Positions 17,663 through 26,251 of a stretch of 64,000 bases of DNA are shown here, piece by piece. Below the pieces are notes generated by a model. That model was not told the origin of the DNA, searched no databases, and worked only from the letters and a program-made list of their open reading frames with translations. The translations under genes and the position numbers were made by a program. The stretch is from Sporosarcina globispora (GTDB taxonomy: Bacteria > Bacillota > Bacilli > Bacillales > Cytobacillaceae). Numbering within the stretch: the first letter of the stretch is position 1; each line of letters opens with the position of its first letter. The stretch covers positions 2,239,629-2,303,628 of the forward strand of contig NZ_LGUF01000007.1 of the NCBI RefSeq assembly GCF_001274725.1, in the 5' to 3' direction.

Positions 17663-20185
17663 TCACGCTGAATACGATCTTTCTCTCTGTTTTTGCTTCC
17701 TCATTCTTGCATTTTCTCTGTCTTTAATTTTCTGACATGAGGCGCACCTTGTTTTGTTTTTGGTTTTTCTGAATTTGCTTTCACAGTTTTCACAGCTTAA
17801 TGAGTCATTTATATTTTCTTTAAGGTTCCGCGTTATTACTTCACCGAAGCAATCCCACAGAGTATCTTTATTTTTGCTATCTTTAATATTATAAAGATAT
17901 TCAACTAGCACATCAGTTATATAGGTTTCATCTGGATTAATCTTTAAAAGTTCTTTTTTAATAATTTCATATATGTAAAGCTTACTTTTTTTCTTTGTGT
18001 CATTATATTTTCCAATTAGAATTTTCTTCTTTTTTTCAAATTCCATGTATTTCGAGATAATAGAGTCGTCTATCTTCACTTTTTTAGAATTCATTAGCAT
18101 TTTGTAGTCAAAGGTTCCAGCAACTTGTTTAAAATGGATTCTCTTATTAGGTATTATATACTCAAGCCTATTAACTACACTATTGTTAACCTCTTCTACT
18201 TGCTTTTTTTCCTTATCTTTAGCGTATATGAAAAAGTGTGGCAATTTTGATTTAGTATATTTTTGTATTTCCGCTTTTACGTGCTCAGGAAATTCAGGTA
18301 GAAATAATGTCTTAGCATAATCGATCACAAAATTATTATATAATGTTAAAAAACTAATTGCCTTTAAAGAAACATTACTACTATTCCATATTTTTGTAAT
18401 GTCGTTGCTTATTATCCCAATATTAGCCTTATATGCGAGGGTTAAGCTTCTGTAGATATTTTTACTATTGATTTCCTCAGCTTCTGCTTTAGCCATCTCA
18501 TAATACAAAGGAACTATACCTTTCATGTTTCTTTCTGCCGCAGTAACCAATGTTTGATCTGCTACAACTAAAGCCTTATCACCGTCCACATCGAATTGGA
18601 GTATTTTACTAATGGTGTCATAAATACTAGTGTAAACCCCCTTTGTTATAAACCATTTACTCTTTTCCTCATCCACGGTATTCTGTCGTATAGCATGTTC
18701 ACGGTACAAGTGGGGGGAACGTAAACAGTCCAGCTTTATATTGTCGAATAAACTACAATATATTTCCTTATCCTTAAGCAGACCTTTTGGATTAGTTCTC
18801 CCTAAAAACAAGAATTCACAAAAGGCGAATAAGTCAGGAATAATAAAGGTGTATTTACCATTTATTTTGAATTTTGCCGCTTTAGCATCTCTAACCATAC
18901 TCTTCTTTTTTGCTTTAATTACCTCTTTCGCATGGGCGTCATTTAAAAGTTCCGGATATATTTCTAATGATTGCTGAAATAGATTCTTATATCTGTTATC
19001 TTCGGTTGCACCTAAAATCCTCAGCATTGTTTCTTCATCGCTACCAACTCTTATGATATCATCAATGGTTTCTTGGCTAATTATTTGCAATTCTTCATCA
19101 CTCATATCCGTCAGAGATTGAAGCATTTGATAGTTCAAATATGAGTCAAGAGATACGTCTTCTTCATTTAATCTAGCAGCTTGACAATTGAATTTAATAA
19201 ATCTACTTTGATAGTCTTTCCAGTCATTATAATATTTGTGCATTTTGAATTGGGATTTAGTAAAAATTATTTCGATTTTATCTTTTTTTATATCCCATTC
19301 CTTACCATAGATGTCTTTAACAACGTAAGATTTGTTTTCTTCTGCAAACTTATCATAAGGAAACGGGACTAATAGCCCCTTCACAAATGGCAGCCTGCAC
19401 ATAAAAGCTTTATCAGAAACAGACTCAAGGATCATTCCGCACCCATCAGTGTGCTCTATTGGAATGTTCATTTTCTTCCTTTCAATTTCAAATGTATCAC
19501 GATCTATAAAATCGACTTCTGAGAATACATTAGTTTCTAAGTCATTTACTACAATGGCACGATTAATATCAAAATTACTCCATTCATCTGATGCACTATT
19601 AGATAAAGCAAGATAAGCTTGGTATTTATTAATGTTTATACCACCCTTGCTATTTATCTCATCGACACTAAGTCCACATGTTAAAGTGTTTTTATGTTTT
19701 TCCCAAACAGATTCCTTCAAAAACACGGATTTTTTCGTGCGTATTTGTCCAGCACTCGAAGAGAAATAAATATACTTTTCTCCATTGTAAATAAACCCAT
19801 TATGTATTATATCCTCTAGAACCTCGAAGAAAAATGCTTGAACAACTATTATGTCCTTAGATAATTGATCCTGTTCGGCTCCAATTGTTCGTGTAAGAGT
19901 GGAGTCAAAAAGTGCTATAACCTTATTGTCCCTCAGACTAACATTTCTTAAAATCCTTGTTTCCTCGTTTTTATCAAATAAACTATACAATTCATCTTTT
20001 AATAAATTTATCTTAGTATTTATCTTCTTTTTATATTTCGGATAATCTTTTTTCATCTTTTTAAGATAGTTTCTGTATTTATAATACTTTAGAAGTTTAT
20101 TATGTATTTTCTGTTCCTTTTCATTGTAAAAACATGAAGTATCTACAGAGTAAATATAGATTTGACGATTTAACTTAGTTACCAT
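17663..20185 (-). CDS. YonO-like single-chain DNA-dependent RNA polymerase
   Basis: 840 residues. The signature DVDGD at residues 532-536 (QFDVDGDKALVV) is the metal-binding DxDGD loop of two-barrel polymerases (YonO of SPbeta, QDE-1-like RdRPs). Supporting motifs in order are FSSSAGQIRT (141-150), DGCG (247-250), KGLLVPFPYDKF (269-280) and CLRSPHLYREHAIR (487-500), the last like the RNPxxxPGD element. YonO (about 900 residues) transcribes SPbeta late genes, so this enzyme probably does the same here. Unusual is a C-terminal zinc ribbon CENC...CASC (C798, C801, C814, C817) followed by a basic tail. Its ATG follows the endonuclease stop codon, whose last codons supply AGGAGGGG. Confidence 0.85.
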   Translation of the reverse strand: MVTKLNRQIYIYSVDTSCFYNEKEQKIHNKLLKYYKYRNYLKKMKKDYPKYKKKINTKINLLKDELYSLFDKNEETRILRNVSLRDNKVIALFDSTLTRTIGAEQDQLSKDIIVVQAFFFEVLEDIIHNGFIYNGEKYIYFSSSAGQIRTKKSVFLKESVWEKHKNTLTCGLSVDEINSKGGININKYQAYLALSNSASDEWSNFDINRAIVVNDLETNVFSEVDFIDRDTFEIERKKMNIPIEHTDGCGMILESVSDKAFMCRLPFVKGLLVPFPYDKFAEENKSYVVKDIYGKEWDIKKDKIEIIFTKSQFKMHKYYNDWKDYQSRFIKFNCQAARLNEEDVSLDSYLNYQMLQSLTDMSDEELQIISQETIDDIIRVGSDEETMLRILGATEDNRYKNLFQQSLEIYPELLNDAHAKEVIKAKKKSMVRDAKAAKFKINGKYTFIIPDLFAFCEFLFLGRTNPKGLLKDKEIYCSLFDNIKLDCLRSPHLYREHAIRQNTVDEEKSKWFITKGVYTSIYDTISKILQFDVDGDKALVVADQTLVTAAERNMKGIVPLYYEMAKAEAEEINSKNIYRSLTLAYKANIGIISNDITKIWNSSNVSLKAISFLTLYNNFVIDYAKTLFLPEFPEHVKAEIQKYTKSKLPHFFIYAKDKEKKQVEEVNNSVVNRLEYIIPNKRIHFKQVAGTFDYKMLMNSKKVKIDDSIISKYMEFEKKKKILIGKYNDTKKKSKLYIYEIIKKELLKINPDETYITDVLVEYLYNIKDSKNKDTLWDCFGEVITRNLKENINDSLSCENCESKFRKTKNKTRCASCQKIKDRENARMRKQKQRERSYSA

Positions 20186-21415
20186 TTAACCCCTCCTCAT
20201 GATGAACTTCTCATATTCTTCTTCATCGATTGACTTAAATTTATATCCACCGTAAAACTTATCACTATCTAGCAGACTGTTAAACTGTGAAGTTGAAAAC
20301 CTAGTCGTCATAGTTAATCCGCTATCCACTAACCACTCTCTTGCCTCATACTTATATTTAAAAACATTTATTAACTCATTTTTTTCATTTACAGCCGAAC
20401 AGTAATGTTCAATTTTATTACTAACCGAATTGTTCCTTTTTATTTTATAACCCCATTCAGTTAGTGCTTTTTTTAAAACTTCATTAGTAACTCCTTCTAT
20501 ATTTATTAGTTTTACTATATTACTTATCGAAATTTTATCCTTGGTGTAATGTTTGATTATTTCATCTTTTAGATCAATGAGTTGACTAATTTTATCTTTG
20601 GTACATTTTCTAGGTTTATATGTTTTCTTTTTCCTTTTACATATTTTAGCTGATTCCTTCGGTGGCTTTTTAATTTCTTTCTTACCGAATTCTTTTAACT
20701 TATCTTTAGTCCATTTATCGTTTACTTCATAGTGATGTATCCCTTTTTTCTCGCTTTTTATGAAATCATGATTTAGAATTAATATAAGGTCATCTTCGCT
20801 CTTCTTATTTAAACACCTCTTACACATTATTTGCTTACTCCGTAATCGTTCAAAGTTATTTCCACAAATGCAGCAAAGTTTCCTGCGTAACTTCAAGTGA
20901 CTTAGCGGACGAAAGATTAATTTTTCATGTGGATTATTAAACTTATGTTTTTTAGAGAAACTTTTACTAATAGTTAAAGCCGTATATCCTGACCAGATAG
21001 AAGCATCGGCAATTGATTTAAAGACAAAGTTATTGTCTATACATATAACTGGCACAGAATTTCTTTTGGATAAAGAATCCTGCACATTTCCACCTTCAAT
21101 CATATTATAAAAATCCTCATTATTAACTGCATCATAGAAACTTATCCAATATTCCTCTTTTTCATTTAACTCAACTTCAGAAGATGATAGGTCAATAATT
21201 CTCCTCCTGAAATTCTCTTTTCCATACTTTTTTATTGCATTATTTAAATGGTGTCCGCTACCTAAGTATGATTTCCATCTTGATCCATTGTCAATTTTTT
21301 TCTGACCTATGTATTTCTTATTATTTATCATGTTAGTTGTAATATAAATAAAGCCATATGCACCATTAAAATCTTCAATACAATTGTAGTTCGTTTCTTC
21401 TAAGAATGTTGCCAT
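20186..21415 (-). CDS. GIY-YIG homing endonuclease
   Basis: 409 residues. The N-terminal catalytic domain starts GFIYITTNMINNKKYIGQKK (about residues 20-40), giving the GIY and YIG strands. It continues with RWKSYLGSGHHL and a conserved Glu/Asn pair near EGGNVQD. The C-terminal part holds a zinc-binding CCICGN...CKRC (residues ~180-200) and helical DNA-binding repeats. It is a free-standing homing endonuclease of the SegD type, inserted directly upstream of the RNA polymerase, whose ribosome site it now contains. Confidence 0.85.
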   Translation of the reverse strand: MATFLEETNYNCIEDFNGAYGFIYITTNMINNKKYIGQKKIDNGSRWKSYLGSGHHLNNAIKKYGKENFRRRIIDLSSSEVELNEKEEYWISFYDAVNNEDFYNMIEGGNVQDSLSKRNSVPVICIDNNFVFKSIADASIWSGYTALTISKSFSKKHKFNNPHEKLIFRPLSHLKLRRKLCCICGNNFERLRSKQIMCKRCLNKKSEDDLILILNHDFIKSEKKGIHHYEVNDKWTKDKLKEFGKKEIKKPPKESAKICKRKKKTYKPRKCTKDKISQLIDLKDEIIKHYTKDKISISNIVKLINIEGVTNEVLKKALTEWGYKIKRNNSVSNKIEHYCSAVNEKNELINVFKYKYEAREWLVDSGLTMTTRFSTSQFNSLLDSDKFYGGYKFKSIDEEEYEKFIMRRG

Positions 21416-21419
21416 TTAA

Positions 21420-21614
21420 TCAACTCCCATCATATACTCTCCTCATCTTTCTCAAAGCTAGTTTATATGTATTAAAATATTTTATTTTATTAAACTTTTG
21501 ATTCCATATGTAATCTTGGTACATTTCAATCTCCATATCACTTGCTTCCTCTGAACTTATCATATCTTCAAGGAACGCAACGACCTCCTCAACTGTCCAA
21601 TGCAACTTCTCCAT
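21420..21614 (-). CDS. Small helical protein, first gene of the leftward operon
   Basis: 64 residues (MEKLHWTVEEVVAFLEDMIS) from the ATG at 21614, preceded by GGAGGTGAAG. The frame could extend five codons. Short helical protein ending in a basic KLALRKMRRVYDG segment. It is the first gene after the promoter at 21686-21714. Function unknown. Confidence 0.6.
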   Translation of the reverse strand: MEKLHWTVEEVVAFLEDMISSEEASDMEIEMYQDYIWNQKFNKIKYFNTYKLALRKMRRVYDGS

Positions 21615-21685
21615 ACACTTCACCTCCATTCTATGATGTTATTAATTTATTTAAACTGGTACAAATATGTAATTTGTATATATGT

Positions 21686-21714
21686 ATTATATTAAATTAT
21701 TTTATATTAAGCAA
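21686..21714 (-). promoter_or_regulatory. Sigma-A-like promoter with AT-box for the leftward operon
   Basis: On the minus strand TTGCTT (21714-21709), a 17-bp spacer AATATAAAATAATTTAA, and TATAAT (21691-21686). It reads the 64-codon gene, GIY-YIG endonuclease and RNA polymerase. The spacer box is shared with the promoters at 2044, 28659, 39904, 46490, 51663 and 55199. Confidence 0.75.
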
Positions 21715-21719
21715 TAGGT

Positions 21720-21886
21720 TTTTTAAAGAATAATAATTTTTCTTTTTATTTTTTAATTGTGGACTTGCAAACAATTGTTCTGTCATACATAGATATGACT
21801 ATGGTAATAAAACCTCAGTAAAATATCTTGTCTGTCTACAACTGTATGACAACTGCATGACACCAGTAATAAGAGGAGGGAATTGC
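21720..21886 (+). promoter_or_regulatory. Control region of the partition operon with GTCAT repeats
   Basis: The gap holds repeated GTCATA/TATGAC units: TGTCATAC-atag-ATATGAC as an inverted pair (21781-21801), then TGTATGAC and TGCATGAC 11 bases apart (21843-21861). Such repeats next to an actin-like partition gene are likely operator or secondary centromere sites. A -35 TTGCAA near 21764 is visible, but the -10 is unclear. Confidence 0.45.
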
Positions 21887-22720
21887 GTGAAGCTTGGAGT
21901 CGATTCTGGAAATTATCGTGTGAAAATTTGTTCTGAGGACGGACTAATGGACTTTCATTCAGCAATAGGGGAGGGGAGGGAGTTAAAACTTCAGCAAGTT
22001 CATGGGGAAGATGATATGTGGTTTGAGTATGAGAGCGAGTATGGATTTGCTGGATCACTTGCGCTTTATGAATCAGAGTTTGGAGGAAGTATACTTGGTG
22101 ACAATAAAGCCCACAGAGACACACTACTCAGAGTTCTTATTGGTATCAACAGATATTGTCAAAGGTATCAAATAGAAGAAACCGTATTTGACATAGTTAT
22201 TGGTCAGCCTATCTCAAGCCACACTATAGAAGCAAAAGAAAAATTAAAGAAGATGATAAAAGGTCAGCATACAATTTCAGTGAATGGGATTGAAAAGACT
22301 TTTAGTATTAATAAGTGTGAGGTAGCTGCAGAAGGAGTTTCTTCTTATTGGAGTGGTAATAGACCAGAGGGCTTAATAAGAATCTTAGATATTGGTTCAG
22401 GAACAGTAAATTTCTCAACTGTTCTAAATGGAAAGTTTATAGATAAGGACTCAGGTACATTACCTTTCGGTGTCAATACAAATAAATCAAATAACCTTAA
22501 CGCCCTATGTAGGGGAATAGTAACTCACACATCAAAGAAATGGAATTCCAGCGATAAGGTATTTATTGTTGGAGGTATTGCAGAAACCATCCTTCCACTT
22601 CTAAAAGAATACTTCCCACAAGCTGAAATACTTTATCCAATATTTAATCAGCAATATGTATCCCCAATTTATGCAAATGCAATTGCATTCCATATGATTG
22701 CGGTGAACATCTATGAGTAG
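21887..22720 (+). CDS. Actin-like partition ATPase (ParM/AlfA type)
   Basis: 277 residues from the GTG at 21887, which is preceded by AGAGGAGGG. Actin-fold signatures are KLGVDSGNYRVKI (phosphate 1), ILDIGSGTVNFSTV (phosphate 2, about residue 170) and KVFIVGGIAETILP (adenosine motif, about 225). Length matches AlfA-like proteins rather than longer ParM. In such systems filaments push plasmid copies apart. The following gene and iterons complete a type II partition cassette. The frame could start at 21857, but without a ribosome site. Confidence 0.82.
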   Translation: MKLGVDSGNYRVKICSEDGLMDFHSAIGEGRELKLQQVHGEDDMWFEYESEYGFAGSLALYESEFGGSILGDNKAHRDTLLRVLIGINRYCQRYQIEETVFDIVIGQPISSHTIEAKEKLKKMIKGQHTISVNGIEKTFSINKCEVAAEGVSSYWSGNRPEGLIRILDIGSGTVNFSTVLNGKFIDKDSGTLPFGVNTNKSNNLNALCRGIVTHTSKKWNSSDKVFIVGGIAETILPLLKEYFPQAEILYPIFNQQYVSPIYANAIAFHMIAVNIYE

Positions 22721-22940
22721 AAAAGTTAAGTCCGTTTCTTTCAACTTAAATGACCCTTGGGAATTGGAGATATATGAATACACATTAAAGTATCCCAACT
22801 TTTCGTCCTTTGTTAAGAGGCTGATTCAGAGTTCAGTCGGTGGAGTTGCACCTCAGAAGACAAGTGCTAATACGCCATCTAATCATAACTCAATTATACA
22901 ACCAGAAGTAAACAAAGACTATATGAGACAACTAATCTAA
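22713..22940 (+). CDS. ParR/AlfB-like centromere-binding adaptor
   Basis: 75 residues, overlapping the actin gene by eight bases. The N-terminal KVKSVSFNLNDPWELEIYEY followed by FSSFVKRLIQ is a ribbon-helix-helix pattern. The C terminus is flexible (KTSANTPSNHNSIIQPEVNK) and ends in a short helix that may contact the filament. Position directly after the actin gene and before iterons supports the adaptor role. Confidence 0.75.
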   Translation: MSRKVKSVSFNLNDPWELEIYEYTLKYPNFSSFVKRLIQSSVGGVAPQKTSANTPSNHNSIIQPEVNKDYMRQLI

Positions 22941-22965
22941 ATTATATTTCTATATCATTTTATTA

Positions 22966-23103
22966 TTACCCGATTCTTACCCGTTCGTTACCACATGATT
23001 GTCTAAATCGTTACCCAGATGATTACCCGACTGATTTTACGCCTTGGGTAATTACCCGATTCAATGGGTAAGCAAGAAATGGATGGTTTGATATTTGGGT
23101 AAC
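22966..23103. repeat. TTACCCG iterons, centromere (parC-like) candidate
   Basis: Direct TTACCC(G/A) units start at 22966, 22977, 23011, 23023 and 23052, with a degenerate TTACCAC at 22988. The first three are spaced exactly 11 bp. Inverted GGGTAA copies lie at 23046, 23066 and 23097. This cluster directly behind the adaptor gene is what a partition centromere looks like. The adaptor would bind one helical face. It could also serve replication control. Confidence 0.7.
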
Positions 23104-23145
23104 GAAACAAAATTTAATTTTACTAAAAAAGTGAGTTGAGATTAC

Positions 23146-23715
23146 GTGTATAAAATTACATCTAGATATCTGCAGCAAGAATCTTTCCGTTCTTCTCCAC
23201 ATAAAGGAATAGATTTTAAAATGGAAATTGGTGAGCCGATTCGATCAATTAAATCTGGTCAAATTCATCTTGCTGATTATGGCAATACGAATGCAGGGAA
23301 AACGGTTTTTGTAGAGTGGGAAGATGGAAGAACTGCAATATATGGTCATTTGAATGAGTTTGCGGTAAAAGAAGGTCAACATGTAAATGCGGGAGATTTA
23401 ATTGGATATGCAGGAAATACAGGCTTTTCAACTGGCAGTCATCTTCATTTTTCAGTAAAAGAAGGATCTAAACATATAGACCCTTCTCCATATATGAACG
23501 ATATCCAGCATATGAATGATCCGTCTTATTTTGCGCAAGTATCTTCAGATGTCAAAGTTTCATTCTTTGATTATTTTCAGCAGCATATGGACTTAATTGG
23601 AACTCAACTAACTGACCTTAAAGTAAACTTTGTTCACTTTCTAGCCTTATCTGATTACTCTCCAATCATAAAGTTGCTGCAAAATGTCATACAATTTATC
23701 TTTTTCAATATTTAA
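23146..23715 (+). CDS. M23 (LytM-like) zinc peptidase
   Basis: 189 residues from a GTG. The M23 metal site is complete: H19 and D23 in PHKGIDFK, H68 in IYGHLN, H99 and H101 in GSHLHFSV. These enzymes cut peptidoglycan cross-bridges. No signal peptide is visible, so release would need lysis, a translocon or a membrane partner. The C-terminal 70 residues are extra and end in a hydrophobic helix (IIKLLQNVIQFIFFNI). Its neighbours suggest a cell-wall step in DNA transfer rather than lysis, but both are open. The 3' end overlaps a minus-strand gene. Confidence 0.75.
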   Translation: MYKITSRYLQQESFRSSPHKGIDFKMEIGEPIRSIKSGQIHLADYGNTNAGKTVFVEWEDGRTAIYGHLNEFAVKEGQHVNAGDLIGYAGNTGFSTGSHLHFSVKEGSKHIDPSPYMNDIQHMNDPSYFAQVSSDVKVSFFDYFQQHMDLIGTQLTDLKVNFVHFLALSDYSPIIKLLQNVIQFIFFNI

Positions 23716-23793
23716 ACGGTCAAAGTCAACCTTTGTTAATTTATCAAATTCAACTTGCCAAGCTAGTCTATCATCAGTTGTCCATCCAAACAT
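23647..23793 (-). CDS. Small protein on the opposite strand (48 aa)
   Basis: MFGWTTDDRLAWQVEFDKLT, ending ...LQQLYDWRVIR. It starts at the ATG at 23793 with AAGAGGTGAG upstream, which is also the end of the preceding minus gene. The two look like a two-gene unit. Its last 69 bases overlap the M23 gene tail to tail. Helical; function unknown. Confidence 0.6.
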   Translation of the reverse strand: MFGWTTDDRLAWQVEFDKLTKVDFDRLNIEKDKLYDILQQLYDWRVIR

Positions 23794-23798
23794 TATGC

Positions 23799-23891
23799 TC
23801 ACCTCTTAGGATTTCTGTTGTCATTTGCACTTTCAATTATTTCATCATAAAGTTCATCTGCTTCATCTTTTTTTGTAACGTATATGAGCAT
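23799..23891 (-). CDS. 30-residue peptide gene
   Basis: MLIYVTKKDEADELYDEIIE then SANDNRNPKR. An excellent AGGAGG site lies eight bases before the ATG at 23891, which is the main support. It is the first of two small leftward genes diverging from the HTH gene at 23951. Function unknown. Confidence 0.55.
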   Translation of the reverse strand: MLIYVTKKDEADELYDEIIESANDNRNPKR

Positions 23892-23950
23892 TTGTAGTCC
23901 TCCTGTGAGTTATTTACTCATATCATTTACTAAAGGGGTGATTTGTATAC

Positions 23951-24373
23951 ATGGAAAAACATAACGAAGTTGTCATTTACCTAAAAGACAGTGTTATCAC
24001 TGATATAACTAATTATATCGAGTATCAGAAGTTAAAAAAACTGAATTTCGATGGAAACTACAATCATACAAACATGGAAGAATTTATTGTTGGTTGCGTT
24101 TGTCATTATCTAAGACAACTAAAGTATCAGATTGATCTTTCTGGTATTAATGACCTTGGCAAACCTTACCGACTTAAAAACCGATTTAAGGAGTATATGG
24201 ATAAACATGGAATAATACCTGCAGACTTAGCGAAGCAGACAGGGATTGGAGCTTCCAATATTAGTTTGATATTAAAAAATAAAAATCAGCCAAGTCTTGA
24301 TTACTTCCTTCGCATATGGATGGCTTTAAAATGCCCACCCTTAGATAAGATTCTCTATCGTGAAGAGGAATAA
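23951..24373 (+). CDS. XRE-type HTH regulator
   Basis: 140 residues. The C-terminal half is a helix-turn-helix (LAKQTGIGASNISLILKNKN about residues 95-115). The N-terminal half (MEEFIVGCVCHYLRQLKYQI) probably dimerises. AAGGGGTG precedes the ATG. It leads the membrane/translocase gene group and may regulate it. Confidence 0.75.
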   Translation: MEKHNEVVIYLKDSVITDITNYIEYQKLKKLNFDGNYNHTNMEEFIVGCVCHYLRQLKYQIDLSGINDLGKPYRLKNRFKEYMDKHGIIPADLAKQTGIGASNISLILKNKNQPSLDYFLRIWMALKCPPLDKILYREEE

Positions 24374-24467
24374 AAAGAAAAGTTTTTAAAACTGCATAGG
24401 ACAATTTTCAACGAGAATATCATCTGAATACAATACAACATACACAACAAACAAGGAGGAATACAGC

Positions 24468-24650
24468 ATGGGAACAACGTTGATTGTAGTGTCTGCTTTG
24501 AAGATTGCTGGAGCATGTGGGGTGGGGTTAGGTGCTTCTGCATTAATGAAAGCTTTTCATGAGTATGAGTTCAATTTTAAAAAGAAAGGTGATAAAAATG
24601 ACAACAATATCGGTAAATCTCTGCGTGAAAGAGCCGAAGGATTACGTTAA
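24468..24650 (+). CDS. Small membrane protein
   Basis: 60 residues with one transmembrane segment (TLIVVSALKIAGACGVGLGA, residues 3-22) and a charged cytoplasmic tail. AAGGAGG is well placed. Its 3' part overlaps the next gene, whose ribosome site (AAAGGTGAT) lies inside it. Likely part of a membrane complex with the next two genes. Confidence 0.6.
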   Translation: MGTTLIVVSALKIAGACGVGLGASALMKAFHEYEFNFKKKGDKNDNNIGKSLRERAEGLR

Positions 24651-25116
24651 TTATCACCTTTCTTCTTTTAAGGTGAATGAAAATTTTCCGAATCAAATTG
24701 TAAGGGAGGTGATGAATCTTTCTCAAAAAGAAAAGAGGAAATTTGGGAAGGTAGTAAAGGTATTTGTTGCAACAACAATAAGTTTTCTGAAATTGTCATC
24801 CGTATCAATGGCAAATGCATTGAACAATACTCAATCTCAAACAGTAATTACATCAGGAATCCCCACAGACCTGCTCGAACCAATAATGGAATTAATCAAA
24901 CTGGCTTTAGGAGGATCATTACTGCTTTCAGTAATACTTTTAATAGCAGCAGGAACAATGAGACAGTTCAGGAAGAAGAAGGAAGCAAGCGAATGGACGA
25001 CAGATATAATCAAGGGTTTTCTGCAAGTTCTAATCGCAACGCCTTTAATATTTCTTCTATATTACGTAGTTACTTTACTCCTCGGAAACTTCACTCAATT
25101 TCTAAAGCCATTCTAA
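24598..25116 (+). CDS. Membrane protein, VirB2/pilin-like topology
   Basis: About 172 residues from the ATG at 24598 (AAAGGTGAT upstream). Residues ~45-75 form a signal-like segment (KVVKVFVATTISFLKLSSVS with MANA after it). Two transmembrane helices follow (GGSLLLSVILLIAAGTM and VLIATPLIFLLYYVVTLLLG) separated by a basic loop. A small two-helix protein with a cleavable leader ahead of a larger polytopic protein recalls VirB2-VirB6 order in type IV secretion. An internal ATG at 24712 is possible but too close to GGAGG. Confidence 0.5.
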   Translation: MTTISVNLCVKEPKDYVNYHLSSFKVNENFPNQIVREVMNLSQKEKRKFGKVVKVFVATTISFLKLSSVSMANALNNTQSQTVITSGIPTDLLEPIMELIKLALGGSLLLSVILLIAAGTMRQFRKKKEASEWTTDIIKGFLQVLIATPLIFLLYYVVTLLLGNFTQFLKPF

Positions 25117-26243
25117 TTCCAGTTACAGCAATTTCATCAACATTCTTGTTTACTAAATTAGCACATGCAGAGTCATTAAAAGATATTGTATTCCAAAAGA
25201 AAGGTGTCCTCACAAATGATTTTTCCGGTGCAGATCAAACTACATGGTTTGGAATAGGAGAAATAGTAAAAAATATGTTAGCAGCAATAGAATGGTTAAA
25301 AGATATTAAACAACATATTTATGACTTTTCAATTGATATATTTTCATTTGTTTTTGAAATGCTAATGCTAGTTGGATTACAGACGCCCAGTTTTTTATTC
25401 AACAATAGTTACACAGTCAATACCACCATGACATTCTCAATGATTTCAATAAGCATTGTCATTTTACTTACAATTTATGAATCTATTATGCAAATGTTAA
25501 ATAAAGTATCTAAGCAAAGATATACTAAGTTTTCTGATATTATTAAACGTTTTCCTATTGCAGTAGGAATAACTGGATTTACGCCATTTTTATTTCAACA
25601 AGGTTTTCGATTAATAAATAAACTAACAAGAGGGATTACTAGTCTAGGTGGGAATTTATTTAAAGAAAACAATTTAAACCAAGTCATTTCATTGAGTGGT
25701 ATTGATGTATTGGGAATGATTCTGTTTGATGTTGTGGCATTGGGATTGCTTATTCCTATTTTGCTACAGGGAGGGCGCAGGTGGTTCGATCTATTTGCAT
25801 TGTGTACGGCTGCCCCTTTAGCGCTTACAGCATGGATATTTGACCGCCACAGACATTTACATGCTCAATGGTGGAGTAATGTCAAAAGACTTTCTATTAT
25901 TCAACTGGTAATAGCAACTTTCATTGTACTGATGGGTATTTTCTTATATGGAGCAAGATTTATATCAGCAGAAATGTGGGCTTATAAAGTCTTGGTGATC
26001 CTCGGAGCACTTTTCCGCATCGCAAATCCTCCAAATTTTGTTAAGTCTTATACAAGAGGAGAAGAAGATGTTGTTGGAATGTTCGACACTTATAAGAAAA
26101 CATTTGCAGGAGTATACAATACAATTTCATTAAATAATTTCAAACCACTCAATTTTTATAGGAGTCAAAAAGCAGTGAACATCCAAAGAACAGCTTTAAG
26201 AGCAAAGCATGGTAAAAGATTCGTAGATAATTTATTAAAGTAG
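24993..26243 (+). CDS. Polytopic membrane protein, VirB6/TrbL-like
   Basis: 416 residues. The frame overlaps the previous gene by 124 bp. A signal peptide (AILIPVTAISSTFLFTKLAHA, cleavage before ES) lies at about residues 39-59. At least five transmembrane helices follow (for example FSFVFEMLMLVGLQ, ISISIVILLTIYESIM, VVALGLLIPILLQG, LVIATFIVLMGIFLYG). Multi-helix proteins of this shape form the inner-membrane channel in conjugation systems. It is followed nine bases later by an FtsK-type ATPase. Function inferred. Confidence 0.5.
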   Translation: MDDRYNQGFSASSNRNAFNISSILRSYFTPRKLHSISKAILIPVTAISSTFLFTKLAHAESLKDIVFQKKGVLTNDFSGADQTTWFGIGEIVKNMLAAIEWLKDIKQHIYDFSIDIFSFVFEMLMLVGLQTPSFLFNNSYTVNTTMTFSMISISIVILLTIYESIMQMLNKVSKQRYTKFSDIIKRFPIAVGITGFTPFLFQQGFRLINKLTRGITSLGGNLFKENNLNQVISLSGIDVLGMILFDVVALGLLIPILLQGGRRWFDLFALCTAAPLALTAWIFDRHRHLHAQWWSNVKRLSIIQLVIATFIVLMGIFLYGARFISAEMWAYKVLVILGALFRIANPPNFVKSYTRGEEDVVGMFDTYKKTFAGVYNTISLNNFKPLNFYRSQKAVNIQRTALRAKHGKRFVDNLLK

Positions 26244-26251
26244 GTGAAGGA

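Noticed and set aside
21783-22124. Minus-strand frame opposite the actin-like gene
   Set aside because: Antisense to a clearly conserved protein and without ribosome site.
22966-23103. CRISPR array
   Set aside because: Repeats are only 7-11 bp and spacing is too short; it fits iterons.
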